Source of the DNA: Micromonospora halophytica
Lineage (GTDB): Bacteria > Actinomycetota > Actinomycetes > Mycobacteriales > Micromonosporaceae
DNA: 64,000 bases
NCBI RefSeq assembly: GCF_900090245.1
Contig: NZ_FMDN01000006.1
Coordinates: 62,001 to 126,000, forward strand
Direction: 5' to 3'
Under the pieces are notes generated by a model. It worked only from the letters and a program-made list of their open reading frames with translations. It was not told where the DNA came from and did not search any database. Position numbers and translations under genes: made by a program. Positions 1 to 7,196 of this stretch are shown in pieces. The stretch's first letter is position 1. Each line of letters begins with the position of its first letter.

Positions 1-1
1 C

Positions 2-145
2 GTGCTGGCCGACGCGGAGGTGCTGGGGATGCTCGGCTACCGCGACGTACGCCCGCTGCGGCTGCCCGCCGGGCTGGTCAGCCTGGTGCCGGCGGGCAGC
101 CCGCTCGACCCGGCCGCCGCCCGGGCGGTCGCCGCCCCCGCCTGA
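2..145 (+). CDS. C-terminal end of an unidentified protein (partial)
   Basis: The frame is open from the first bases and stops at TGA 143-145, giving the last 47 residues of a protein whose start lies outside the window. The tail reads VLADAEVLGMLGYRDVRPLR and ends in an Ala/Pro-rich stretch. Codon use is normal for the region, with third positions almost all G or C, which supports coding. I do not recognise the family from so little sequence. It points towards the convergent methyltransferase gene that ends at 208. Confidence 0.55.
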   Translation: MLADAEVLGMLGYRDVRPLRLPAGLVSLVPAGSPLDPAAARAVAAPA

Positions 146-207
146 CGTCCGGAGGGCTGGTCAGCGTCCCGTCCGCCCCGGTCGACGGGGGTGGGACGGG
201 CGGCCGG

Positions 208-813
208 TCACCGCGCGGGCTTGCGCAGCACGCTGACGGCGAAGTCCGCGTCGTCGCGCCAGGGGCGCAGGTCCCAGGTGGCGAAGCGGTGCTCGGGGCG
301 CAGCCGCGCGGCGACGGCGTCCGCGTCGAAGTCCTCGATCCGGTAGCCCCGGTCGGTGCCGAAGCCCACCAGCACCACCCCGTCGGGGCGCAGGTGCGCG
401 GCGATCCGGGACAGCACGGCCTGCTCGGTGCCGGGGGCGACGAAGGCCATCACGTTGCCGGCCACCACCGCCGCGTCGAACGGCTCCGGCTCGCCGGCAG
501 CGGCCAGGTCCAGTTCGGCGAGGTCACCGACCAGCCAGCGCGGGCCGGGGTGGTCGGCCCGGGCGGCCTCGACCAGCGCCGGATCGGCGTCCACCCCGAC
601 GACCCGGTGACCGCGTGCGGCCAGCGCCGCACCGACCCGCCCGGTGCCGCAGCCGGCGTCGAGGATCCGCGAGCCGGGCGGCACGGTCGCGTCGACCAGG
701 CGGGCCTCTCCGGCGAGGTCCGCGCCGTCGGCGGCAAGCTTGCGGAAACGGTCGATGTACCACTGCGAGTGCCCGGGACCGGTCTCGGTCGCCCAGCGGG
801 TGGGGTTGGCCAT
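208..813 (-). CDS. class I SAM-dependent methyltransferase
   Basis: A 201-residue protein with the Rossmann-fold methyltransferase signature. Motif I is LDAGCGTGRVG at about residues 50-60, followed by an acidic residue ending strand 2 (VVGVDAD) and later a conserved LRPDGVVLVGFG segment. This is the usual size for small-molecule methyltransferases of the Methyltransf_11/25 group, and the substrate cannot be read from sequence. It is the downstream member of a pair of leftward methyltransferase genes separated by 40 bases, so the two may be co-transcribed. They look unrelated to the biosynthetic operon, which begins 9 kb away. Confidence 0.8.
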   Translation of the reverse strand: MANPTRWATETGPGHSQWYIDRFRKLAADGADLAGEARLVDATVPPGSRILDAGCGTGRVGAALAARGHRVVGVDADPALVEAARADHPGPRWLVGDLAELDLAAAGEPEPFDAAVVAGNVMAFVAPGTEQAVLSRIAAHLRPDGVVLVGFGTDRGYRIEDFDADAVAARLRPEHRFATWDLRPWRDDADFAVSVLRKPAR

Positions 814-853
814 GCCGCCACGGTAGCCGCCGTCCGGCCGGGCGGCGCGGCGG

Positions 854-1468
854 TCAGGCCACCCGGGCGACGGTGACGAACTCGTTGTACGTGAAGAGCC
901 TGCCGAGCGCCCGTGGGAACGGGAACGAGTACTGCCGGGTCACGGCCATGCCGAGGTCACGGGCAGCCTCCGCGGCCTCGGTGAAGCCGACGAACCGGAC
1001 GTGGGTGGCGTCGCTGGCGTACCCGCGCTCCTGCGGGGTGATGAAGACGACGGTGCCGCCGGAGCGGACGAACGGCAGGTAGGAGGAGATGACCTCCAGC
1101 GCCTGGCCGCCGGGGAGGTGCTCCAGCAGGTGTGCGGCGAGCAGCGAGTCGAAGGCGTCGGGCCGGGCGTGCGGGGAGCGGAAGAACTCCTCGATCGTGT
1201 ACGCCTCGTGCCCGGCGGCCCGGGCGTGCGCGACCGACGTCGGGTTGTGGTCCACCCCGACCGCGTCGCCGCCGAGGTTGGCCAGGTTCCGGCCGAGCCC
1301 GCAGCCCACGTCGAGGGTGCGGCCGAGGTGCAGGCGACGCAGATTCCACCGGTACGGCGCCTGCACGTCGAGGAGCTGCTTCCAGCGGGCGCCGCCGAGA
1401 CGTTGCAGCCGGCGGGTGTAGTCCTCACCCTCGGTGCTCGCCGGAGTGTCCTGACGTGTGCGATCCAT
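854..1468 (-). CDS. class I SAM-dependent methyltransferase
   Basis: A 204-residue methyltransferase. The SAM-binding motif LDVGCGLGRNL follows a long N-terminal helical region, then comes VGVDHNP (acidic end of strand 2) and LLAHLLEHLPGG, a typical motif IV/post-I segment. The N-terminus is rich in Thr, Gln and Arg, as in stand-alone actinobacterial methyltransferases. Start ATG 1468 is the first in-frame start and matches the expected family length. The substrate is unknown. The next gene on the same strand ends 40 bases downstream, so a two-gene operon is plausible. It shares fold but little sequence with its neighbour, so they are not recent duplicates. Confidence 0.8.
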   Translation of the reverse strand: MDRTRQDTPASTEGEDYTRRLQRLGGARWKQLLDVQAPYRWNLRRLHLGRTLDVGCGLGRNLANLGGDAVGVDHNPTSVAHARAAGHEAYTIEEFFRSPHARPDAFDSLLAAHLLEHLPGGQALEVISSYLPFVRSGGTVVFITPQERGYASDATHVRFVGFTEAAEAARDLGMAVTRQYSFPFPRALGRLFTYNEFVTVARVA

Positions 1469-1766
1469 CGCCGGCCCCTTTGCCTGTGGCGGATACGGAC
1501 AAGTGGTGCTGGCGCACCTCCGGCGTCACGCGCAGCGCGTACCGCCGGCCTCCCCCGTACCCGCCGACGCGGGTCCGCGAACGATGCTACGGACGACGAG
1601 CCTTCCCGTCAGCATGATCGAGCGGGTGCTTCACCGTGTGTCCGGTCAGGTGCGGGCGGTCATCGAAAGCGGGCTCGGCGGGAAGGACGAGCAGCCCGAA
1701 GGAGGGGCGGACGACTGCGAAGCACGCAAGGCGCGTCGAGGACGACGATTGACAAATAACAAGACA
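1469..1766. other. intergenic region with a lower-GC patch
   Basis: About 300 bases without a supported gene. It should hold the promoter for the leftward methyltransferase pair. Its right end (about 1745-1780) is markedly AT-richer than the rest of the window and abuts the glycoside hydrolase remnant. Such a patch could be a deletion or insertion scar. I see no inverted repeat, transposase fragment or convincing -35/-10 pair. Confidence 0.4.
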
Positions 1767-1967
1767 TGTGACGATTTGCCGCTCTGGCGCGGGCTGCTCA
1801 CCCACGGCCGGCCCGACCTGGCGGCCGGGCTGCGCGAGTCCACGCTGGAGCTGGTGGCCACCGGTGGCTGCCACGAGTACTTCCACCCGGACACCCGGGC
1901 GGGGCTCGGTCCGGCGGCGTTCAGTTGGACGGCGTCGCTGCTGCTCGACGCCCTCGCCGAGGGCTGA
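1767..1967 (+). pseudogene. C-terminal remnant of an MGH1-like/GH63-type glycoside hydrolase
   Basis: The last 66 codons before TGA 1965-1967 encode a sequence typical of the extreme C-terminus of bacterial (alpha/alpha)6-barrel glycosidases. It contains LWRGLLTHGRPDLA, then GGCHEYFHPDT, then LGPAAFSWTASLLLD. The Tyr-Phe-His-Pro and Phe-Ser-Trp-Thr-Ala blocks are family hallmarks. The several hundred residues that should precede it are absent: the frame upstream has no family similarity and crosses an AT-rich junction. I read it as a deletion relic, not a short functional gene. A more distantly related barrel glycosidase is intact at 56094-58247. Confidence 0.6.
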
Positions 1968-1978
1968 GGCCGGCACTG

Positions 1979-2680
1979 TCAAGCGATGCCGGCGGGGGTG
2001 GCGGCGAAGCGCAGCGCGCCCAGCGGCGCGTCGTCGATGGCGTACCCGAGCGCGTCGACCACCTCGACGACCCCGCTGACCCGCGCGGTCAGGCGCAGCG
2101 CCAGGTGCACGCTCGACCAGCGGTCGAGCTGGCCGGTGAGGGTCACCACGCCACCGTGGACGGTCACGTCGACCGCGTCGTCGGCGACGCCGAGCGCCCG
2201 GTGCAGCACGTCGCCGACCACGTCCCGGCGGATGTCCGCGTCCGGGCGCAGGTGCACCCGGATCAGGTCGCCCCGGGTCACGATGCCGACCAGCCGGCCC
2301 AGGTCGTCGGTCACCGGCAGCCGCTTCACCTGGCACCGGTCCATGATCCGGGCCGCCTCGGTGATGGTGGCGTCGGGGGCGACGCAGACCGGCGGAGCGG
2401 TCATCAGGTCGACGGCCAGGGTCGCGCCGGCCTTGGCCCGGGCCTCCCGGTCGTGCCGGCTCGGGAGGATCCGCCGCTCGTGCGGCCGACCGAGCAGTTC
2501 CACCTTGTGCAGCAGGTCAGCCTCGGACACCACGCCGAGCACCCGCCGGGCACCGTCCACCACCGGCACCGCGGTCACGTGCCGGCCGGTCAGCACGTCC
2601 ACGATCTCCCGGTACGCGGTGCCCTCCCGGACCGCCGCGACCTCCGTCGTCATCACGTCCTGCACCTGCCACGTCCGCAT
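1979..2680 (-). CDS. CBS-pair and BON domain protein
   Basis: A 233-residue cytosolic protein. Two CBS motifs occupy about residues 8-60 and 85-150 (for example VVSEADLLHKVE and GIVTRGDLIRVH, the classic ends of CBS repeats). A BON domain follows at about 155-225 (TVHGGVVTLTGQLDRW). CBS pairs bind adenosyl ligands such as AMP, ATP or SAM. CBS-BON proteins are common in actinobacterial stress regions and may sense energy charge. ATG 2680 is supported by AGGAGG seven bases or so upstream. It stands alone, leftward, between the glycosidase remnant and the arsenic genes. No client protein can be named. Confidence 0.85.
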   Translation of the reverse strand: MRTWQVQDVMTTEVAAVREGTAYREIVDVLTGRHVTAVPVVDGARRVLGVVSEADLLHKVELLGRPHERRILPSRHDREARAKAGATLAVDLMTAPPVCVAPDATITEAARIMDRCQVKRLPVTDDLGRLVGIVTRGDLIRVHLRPDADIRRDVVGDVLHRALGVADDAVDVTVHGGVVTLTGQLDRWSSVHLALRLTARVSGVVEVVDALGYAIDDAPLGALRFAATPAGIA

Positions 2681-2793
2681 GGCGACCTCCTCGTTCCGCC
2701 CTCGACGCTAGGCGGCGCGGGTGAGGGCGGGCAGGGGCGCAGGGGGCCTGCCGCGGGGCCGGAAGTCCCGTTCTGCCCGGATCGGTCGACCCG

Positions 2794-3453
2794 CTACGGT
2801 GTCGTGATCCGCAGTTCGTCGAGGAGCCGGCGGACGCGACGTTCGATCTCGTCCCGGATCGGTCGTACGCCCGCCAGGTCGAGCCCGGCCGGGTCGTCGA
2901 GGTCCCAGTTCTCGTAGCGGGTGCCGGGGAAGACCGGGCAGGCGTCCCCGCAGCCCATGGTGACCACGACGTCGGCGGCGCGGACGACCTCGTCGGTCCA
3001 CGGCTTGGGGAACTCCTCCGAGATGTCGATGCCCCGTTCGGCCATCGCCGCGACCGCGGCCGGGCTGACCTGGTTGCCGGGCTCGCTGCCGCCGGACCAG
3101 GCCACCGCCCGGTCGCCGGCGAGGTGGGTCAGGAACCCGAGGGCCATCTGGGAGCGGCCGGCGTTGTGGGTGCACAGGAAGAGCACCACCGGCCGACCGT
3201 CGCGGTGGTGGCCCTCGACCCGGGCCAGGGCGTGCAGGCGCTGCCGGGTGAAGCGTTCGGCGAGCAGCGGCAGGTAGTGGGGGATGCTGCTGTCGGTGGC
3301 GAACTGGTCGTAGCTGGCGTGCAGGAACCGTTCGACGGTCTCGGCGCCGTAGCTGCCGTCGAACTCGGCGGCCAGCCGGGTCGCCGCGGTGCGTAGGGCG
3401 AGCTGCTGGTCGACGGAGAGGTCGGCGCGCAGGTGAGGGCGGGTGTCGGTCAT
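2794..3453 (-). CDS. arsC: arsenate reductase (low-molecular-weight phosphatase type) with N-terminal helical domain
   Basis: A 219-residue protein. Residues 1-75 form a helical region beginning MTDTRPHLRADLSVDQQLAL that often precedes actinobacterial ArsC. The catalytic low-molecular-weight phosphatase fold follows, with P-loop CTHNAGRSQ (Cys-X5-Arg). Downstream, MGCGDACPVFPG supplies further cysteines where thioredoxin- or mycothiol-coupled ArsC proteins carry their resolving residues. The expected reaction is arsenate to arsenite in the cytosol. ATG 3453 overlaps the stop of the upstream ArsR-ArsC fusion gene, so the two are translationally coupled and probably controlled by the operator at 4125-4154. 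The exact electron donor is inference. Confidence 0.88.
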   Translation of the reverse strand: MTDTRPHLRADLSVDQQLALRTAATRLAAEFDGSYGAETVERFLHASYDQFATDSSIPHYLPLLAERFTRQRLHALARVEGHHRDGRPVVLFLCTHNAGRSQMALGFLTHLAGDRAVAWSGGSEPGNQVSPAAVAAMAERGIDISEEFPKPWTDEVVRAADVVVTMGCGDACPVFPGTRYENWDLDDPAGLDLAGVRPIRDEIERRVRRLLDELRITTP

Positions 3454-4136
3454 GACTGGCTCCGGGGGAGGACGGCGGGGGCGAGGCGGTCGACGCGGTC
3501 GGCGAGGTCGGCGTACGCGGCTTCGAACGCCTCGTCGGTGTCCGCCCGGACCGGGTCGGGGACGGACCAGTGCAGCCGGGGGCGGATCGGGCCGGTGAGT
3601 TCCTCGTGGGCGTTGTCGCACACGGCGATCACCAGGTCGTCGCCGCGGACGACGTCGCCGACGTGCGCGGTGCCGGTCGGGTCGAGATCCAGCCGGTGGC
3701 GGTTCGCGACCGCCACCGCCCGGGGGTGGACCCGGCTCGCCGGCCTGGTGCCGGCCGACGCGGCGGCGCCGTGGGTACGACGTCGCCACAGGGCGGCGGC
3801 GAGCTGGGAGCGGGCGGAGTTGTGCGTGCACACGAAGACGACCCGGTCCACCCCGGGCAGCGGCGGCGTGGCGAGCGCGGCCATCGCCTCCGGCCGCAGT
3901 CGCAGGTAGGTGCGCCGCCGGTCACCCTCGGAACGGGCCTTGACGACGAGGCCGGCCTCGGTGAGCACCTTCACGTGGTGGGCGACCAGGTTGGTCGGCA
4001 GGTCGAGGGCCTGGGCGATCTCGCCGGGCGAGGCGTCGCCGACGGTGAGCGCGTCCACGATCGCGAGCCGCGAGGCCTCGCCGAGCGCGGCGTGGATCCG
4101 GGCCCGCCTGGGCAGGGAATGAAGCTCAATTCTCAT
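3450..4136 (-). CDS. ArsR-type repressor fused to a low-molecular-weight arsenate reductase domain
   Basis: A 228-residue fusion. Residues 1-75 are an ArsR-like winged helix (ALGEASRLAIVDALTVG, then PTNLVAHHVKVLTEAGL as recognition helix and wing). Residues about 85-225 are a low-molecular-weight phosphatase/ArsC domain with P-loop CTHNSARSQ and a later DDLVIAVCDNAHEEL segment. ArsR-ArsC fusions are known in actinobacteria; they could couple sensing and reduction in one chain. It is the first gene of a two-gene leftward operon with arsC, whose start overlaps its stop. The start codon lies inside a palindrome (4125-4140), which suggests autoregulation. Confidence 0.85.
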   Translation of the reverse strand: MRIELHSLPRRARIHAALGEASRLAIVDALTVGDASPGEIAQALDLPTNLVAHHVKVLTEAGLVVKARSEGDRRRTYLRLRPEAMAALATPPLPGVDRVVFVCTHNSARSQLAAALWRRRTHGAAASAGTRPASRVHPRAVAVANRHRLDLDPTGTAHVGDVVRGDDLVIAVCDNAHEELTGPIRPRLHWSVPDPVRADTDEAFEAAYADLADRVDRLAPAVLPRSQS

Positions 4137-4154
4137 TGAGTCAATCCTTGTTGA
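4125..4154. promoter_or_regulatory. candidate ArsR operator overlapping the start of the fusion gene
   Basis: Three overlapping symmetric elements occur in 30 bases. CTCAAT-TCTC-ATTGAG is at 4125-4140, ATTGAGTCAAT at 4135-4145, and TCAA-N6-TTGA at 4141-4154. The last fits the TCAA-N6-TTGA core recognised by many ArsR/SmtB repressors. The position at the start codon of the ArsR-ArsC gene suits autorepression. The sequence symmetry is seen directly; the binding protein is inferred. Confidence 0.6.
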
Positions 4155-4204
4155 TATTCCTGCCGGATGTCAAGCGTGGGTGCGCGGGCTGCCCGCGTGG
4201 GGGG

Positions 4205-4576
4205 TCAGCAGCAGGTGGTCAGGTATGACTGGAGTTCGGCGAGGGCGGCGAGCGCCCCGTCACGGTCGGCCCGGTACCAGACCGTCTTCCCGTCGCGCCG
4301 CGAGGTGACCACCCGGCCCCGTCGCAGCAGCGTCAACTGCTGCGACGCCGTGGCCTGGCTGATCCCCGCACGCTCGGCGACCTCGCCCACCGACAGTTCG
4401 GCGCCCCGGGCGAACAGCATCATGATCCGCTGTCGGGTGGGGCTGGCCAGGGCCCTCAGGAACTCCTGTGTGCGGAGTTCCAGTCCGACGGGCGTGTCGA
4501 CGCCCTCCCCGCTCGTGGGGTCCGACTGTCCGGTCGCCGCCTGGCTCATGGTCACACCTTCTCCCTCCGACATCAT
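4205..4576 (-). CDS. ArsR/SmtB family transcriptional repressor
   Basis: A 123-residue winged-helix regulator. After a polar N-terminus come FLRALASPTRQRIMMLFARG (helices 1-2), LSVGEVAERAGISQATASQQ (helix-turn-helix) and the wing TSRRDGKTVWYRAD. The protein ends in a Cys-Cys pair (LTTCC), a plausible soft-metal or arsenite ligand, with no canonical CVC motif in the DNA-binding helix. The two possible first codons at 4576 and 4573 sit inside a 28-bp palindrome shared with the divergent flavoprotein gene starting at 4612. The natural reading is that it represses both itself and that gene. Confidence 0.85.
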   Translation of the reverse strand: MMSEGEGVTMSQAATGQSDPTSGEGVDTPVGLELRTQEFLRALASPTRQRIMMLFARGAELSVGEVAERAGISQATASQQLTLLRRGRVVTSRRDGKTVWYRADRDGALAALAELQSYLTTCC

Positions 4577-4602
4577 ATTGTCATTTAACGAAATGACGAT
4601 AT
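4575..4602. promoter_or_regulatory. 28-bp palindromic operator between arsR and the flavoprotein gene
   Basis: The inverted repeat has ATAT-T-GTCATTT on the left and AAATGAC-G-ATAT on the right, separated by AACG. That is 12-base arms with a single mismatched pair. It is strikingly AT-rich for this genome, covers the start codon of the leftward ArsR gene, and ends nine bases before GTG 4612. It is very probably the operator of the adjacent ArsR protein controlling both divergent genes. Occupancy and inducer are unproven. Confidence 0.7.
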
Positions 4603-4611
4603 GATCTGCTG

Positions 4612-5721
4612 GTGACTACGCGAACCGAACCTGTGGTGGTCGTCGGTGGTGGCCAGTCCGGCCTCGTCGCAGCCCGGGCCGCCCGCTCCGCCGGCCTGCG
4701 ACCGGTCGTCCTGCATGCCGGTGAGGAGCCGGTCGGCTCCTGGCCGGGCTACTACGACAGCCTCACTCTCTTCTCGCCGGCGCGCTACAGCGCGCTGCCC
4801 GGGATGGCGTTCGGCGGCGACCCGGACCGGTATCCGCGCCGGGATGAGGTCGTGGCGTACCTGCGCCGCTACGCCGACGGTCTCGACGTCGACATCCGCA
4901 CCGGGGTCCGGGTCCGCTCGGTGCACCCGCGTCCCGACGGGGGATACCTGGTCCGCACCGAGGCGGGGGAGGGGATCGCCGCGGCGGGGGTGGTCGCCGC
5001 CAGCGGATCCTTCGGCAACCCGTACCTGCCGCGGCTGCCGGGCCAGGACGACTTCGCCGGCGACCTGCGGCACGTCGCCCGCTACCGCCGGCCCGACCGG
5101 TACGCCGGCCGGCGGGTGGTGGTCGTCGGCGCCGGCAACTCCGCCGTCCAGGTCGCCCGCGAGATCGCGGCGTACGCGCAGGTCACCCTCGCCACCAGGG
5201 GGTCCGTGCGGTTCCTGCCGCAACGGATCCGTGGCCGGGACCTGCACCACTGGCTGGACGTCACCGGCCTGGACCGGCTGCCCGCCGCCGTCCTGCGCCG
5301 CGTCGTCCGGCACCCGGCGGTGATCGACACCGGTGTCCACCGGGCCGCCCTCGCCTCCGGGCTGATCACCTGCCGGGAGATGTTCACCGCGTTCACCCCC
5401 GACGGCGTCGTCTGGAGCGACGGGGTCGTCGAGCCGGTCGACGCGGTCCTCTTCGCCACCGGTTACCGCCCGGACCTCGGGTACCTCGACTCCCTCGGCG
5501 CCCCGCGGCGGGGTGGACCCCGGCAGGTGGGCGGGGTCTCCACCAGCCGTCCGGGGATCGTCCACCTCGGGCTGGAGTTCCAGCGGTCCTTCGCCTCCAA
5601 CACGCTGCGCGGCGTCGGCCGGGACGCCGCGTACGTGATCACCGCGCTCGCCGGGCAGGTGTCCCGTTGGCCGCGACGGCGGGCAGGTGTGCCGGCGTCC
5701 GGGCGCGGCGACGCGGGCTGA
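4612..5721 (+). CDS. FAD/NADPH-dependent monooxygenase-like flavoprotein of the arsenic island (ArsO-like)
   Basis: A 369-residue flavoprotein. GGGQSGLVAARAA near residue 12 is the FAD Rossmann loop. VVVVGAGNSAVQVARE near residue 165 is the NADPH-binding loop. LFATGYRPDLGYL near residue 280 is the conserved ATG motif closing the FAD site. This arrangement is that of class B monooxygenase-like YdhS/ArsO proteins. ArsO-type genes recur in ars operons, but their substrate is not settled. GTG 4612 lies just after the palindromic operator shared with the divergent ArsR gene, so induction by the ArsR ligand is likely. The C-terminal 25 residues are Arg/Gly-rich and probably disordered. Confidence 0.72.
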   Translation: MTTRTEPVVVVGGGQSGLVAARAARSAGLRPVVLHAGEEPVGSWPGYYDSLTLFSPARYSALPGMAFGGDPDRYPRRDEVVAYLRRYADGLDVDIRTGVRVRSVHPRPDGGYLVRTEAGEGIAAAGVVAASGSFGNPYLPRLPGQDDFAGDLRHVARYRRPDRYAGRRVVVVGAGNSAVQVAREIAAYAQVTLATRGSVRFLPQRIRGRDLHHWLDVTGLDRLPAAVLRRVVRHPAVIDTGVHRAALASGLITCREMFTAFTPDGVVWSDGVVEPVDAVLFATGYRPDLGYLDSLGAPRRGGPRQVGGVSTSRPGIVHLGLEFQRSFASNTLRGVGRDAAYVITALAGQVSRWPRRRAGVPASGRGDAG

Positions 5722-5765
5722 GCGGCCCGCCCGCCTCCGGGCCGTCCGGCGTGGCGGGCCGGTGG

Positions 5766-6143
5766 CTACGGCCCGGTGGCGGGTTCGACGGTGAGCAGTG
5801 CCGCCAGTTGGCGCAGGATGCCGGGGCGGGCCCGGTAGTAGACCCAGGTGCCGCGCCGCTCGGCGTCCACCAGGCCCGCCTCGCGCAGTGTCCGCAGGTG
5901 GTGGGAGATCGTCGGTCCGGTCAGGTCGAAGGCGGGGGTGAGGTCGCAGACGCACGCCTCGCCGCCCTCGGCCGAGGCGATCATCGACATCAGTCGCAGC
6001 CGTACCGGGTCGCCGAGCGCCTTGAACGCGGGGGCGAGGACCGCGGCGGTCTCGGCCGGTACGCGACCCCGGGCCAGGGGCGGGCAGCAGGGCGCGTCCC
6101 CGTTCAGGTCGGCGATGGTGAGCGACGTTCCTTGCTTCGGCAT
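5766..6143 (-). CDS. arsR: ArsR-type arsenite-responsive repressor with CVCDL motif
   Basis: A 125-residue ArsR-family repressor. FKALGDPVRLRLMSMI is the helix 1-2 signature. ACVCDLTPAF is the classical metalloid-binding motif at the start of the DNA-binding helix, as in plasmid R773 ArsR, and TGPTISHHLRTLREAGL is the recognition region. An extra Cys-Cys pair sits near residues 19-20 (APCCPPLA). It is therefore the best candidate in the island for a true arsenite or antimonite sensor. It converges on the flavoprotein gene ending at 5721 and is divergent from the regulator gene at 6298, with about 150 bases of shared control region between them. Confidence 0.88.
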   Translation of the reverse strand: MPKQGTSLTIADLNGDAPCCPPLARGRVPAETAAVLAPAFKALGDPVRLRLMSMIASAEGGEACVCDLTPAFDLTGPTISHHLRTLREAGLVDAERRGTWVYYRARPGILRQLAALLTVEPATGP

Positions 6144-6183
6144 GAGTCTAGGTTGACATCTGTCTAATCAGCGTGCAAGTCTC

Positions 6184-6206
6184 TGATTCGACGGTCGTCG
6201 AGACAG
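6184..6206 (+). repeat. 23-nt repeated element, copy 1
   Basis: TGATTCGACGGTCGTCGAGA and the next three bases match a second copy at 7162-7184 at 20 of 23 positions. Here the core TCGAC-GGTC-GTCGA is a perfect inverted repeat. One copy lies upstream of each of the two rightward transcription units of the arsenic island (genes at 6298 and 7197). That spacing and symmetry suggest a shared repressor site, most likely for one of the ArsR proteins. Confidence 0.55.
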
Positions 6207-6257
6207 GCGGTCCGCCGACGGGGGTCCGGTCGGGCGTGGTGGCGATGGCCGGGTAGG

Positions 6258-6281
6258 GTCGATCGTCAATCGGCGATCGAC
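6258..6281. promoter_or_regulatory. inverted-repeat operator upstream of the CVGC-type ArsR gene
   Basis: GTCGATCG and CGATCGAC form a perfect 8-bp inverted repeat with an 8-base spacer (TCAATCGG), ending 16 bases before the ATG at 6298. A TAGGGT hexamer at 6254-6259 could serve as a -10 box, in which case the repeat lies over the transcription start. This is a typical arrangement for autoregulation by the ArsR-family product of the downstream gene. Confidence 0.5.
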
Positions 6282-6297
6282 GATGATGAGGTGGGAG

Positions 6298-6624
6298 ATG
6301 GGTGACCTGCTCGACCGGGACACGGCCCGGACGTACGCGTCCTGGTTCCGGGCCCTGGCCGACCCGACCCGGGTGCAGATCGTGGAGTACCTGGCCCGGC
6401 ACGCCCGGCCGATGAGCGTGGGGGAGGTCGTCGCGGCGGTCGGGCTCGCCCAGTCGACCGTCTCCCAGCACCTCAAGATCCTGACCGAGGTGCGGTTTGT
6501 GTTGGTCGAGCCGGTCGGCACGGCCCGCCACTACCGCGTCAACGACGCCTGCGTCGGCTGCTTCCCCTCCGCCGCCGACGTCGTCATGGGGCGTCCCGCC
6601 CCCGAGCCGAACGGAGTCTGCTGA
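6298..6624 (+). CDS. ArsR-family repressor with C-terminal CVGC motif
   Basis: A 108-residue winged-helix regulator. FRALADPTRVQIVEYLARHA and GLAQSTVSQHLKILTEV show the ArsR fold; the tail carries DACVGCFPSAADVVMG. This Cys-X2-Cys near the C-terminus is a plausible metalloid site in regulators that lack the helix-borne CVC motif. ATG 6298 is preferred because GAGG lies six bases upstream; ATG 6283 would add five residues without a ribosome site. The stop TGA 6622-6624 overlaps the ATG of the acetyltransferase gene, so the pair is coupled and probably derepressed together. Confidence 0.83.
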   Translation: MGDLLDRDTARTYASWFRALADPTRVQIVEYLARHARPMSVGEVVAAVGLAQSTVSQHLKILTEVRFVLVEPVGTARHYRVNDACVGCFPSAADVVMGRPAPEPNGVC

Positions 6625-7121
6625 TGGCCGGCGTCACCGTCCGCCCGATGACGGTCGCGGACGCCGAGCGGGTCCTGGCGATCTACCAGGCCGGGCTCGA
6701 CGGGGGCGATGCGAGCTTCGAGACGGCCGCGCCCACCTGGGCGGCGTTCGACGCGGGCCGGCACGCCGCGCACCGCTTCGTCGCCGTCGACGCCGACGAC
6801 ACCGTGCTCGGCTGGGTCGCCGTCTCACCGACCTCGGCCCGCCCGGTGTACGCCGGGGTGGTCGAGCACTCCGTCTACGTCGACCCCGCCGCGCGGGGGC
6901 GGGGTGTGGCCACGCTGCTGCTGGACGCCCTGATCGCCGCCACCGAGGCGGCCGGGATCTGGACCATCCAGTCCGGGATCTTCCCGGAGAACGGGGCGAG
7001 CCTCGCCCTGCACCGACGGGCCGGCTTCCGGGTCATCGGCAGCCGGGAGCGGGTCGGCCGGCACCACGGTCGTTGGCGCGACGTGATGCTGCTGGAACGC
7101 CGCAGCCCCGTCGTGGGCTGA
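6624..7121 (+). CDS. arsN1: GNAT acetyltransferase, ArsN1-like (arsinothricin/phosphinothricin N-acetyltransferase family)
   Basis: A 165-residue GNAT enzyme. VEHSVYVDPAARGRGVATLL is motif A for acetyl-CoA binding (Arg-Gly-X-Gly-Val/Ala), and FPENGASLALHRRAGFRVI is motif B. The N-terminus (IYQAGLDGGDASFETAAP) matches the pat/ArsN1 subgroup, which N-acetylates glufosinate and its arsenic analogue arsinothricin. Its place directly behind an ArsR gene (one-base overlap) and next to arsenic-type flavoproteins favours ArsN1 over a general pat enzyme. The substrate is not proven by sequence. Confidence 0.75.
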   Translation: MAGVTVRPMTVADAERVLAIYQAGLDGGDASFETAAPTWAAFDAGRHAAHRFVAVDADDTVLGWVAVSPTSARPVYAGVVEHSVYVDPAARGRGVATLLLDALIAATEAAGIWTIQSGIFPENGASLALHRRAGFRVIGSRERVGRHHGRWRDVMLLERRSPVVG

Positions 7122-7161
7122 CCCGCGCCGGCCGGCACGACCGGAGCCGCGTGCGCCCTTT

Positions 7162-7184
7162 TGATTCGACAGTTTTCGAGACAG
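7162..7184 (+). repeat. 23-nt repeated element, copy 2
   Basis: TGATTCGACAGTTTTCGAGA followed by CAG. It differs at three positions from the copy at 6184-6206, and the symmetric TCGA half-sites are kept. It ends immediately before the GAGGAG ribosome site and the ATG (7197) of the second flavoprotein, so a protein bound here would block transcription or initiation. It probably links this gene to the same repressor as the arsR-arsN1 unit. Confidence 0.55.
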
Positions 7185-7196
7185 AGGAGTTGTCCC

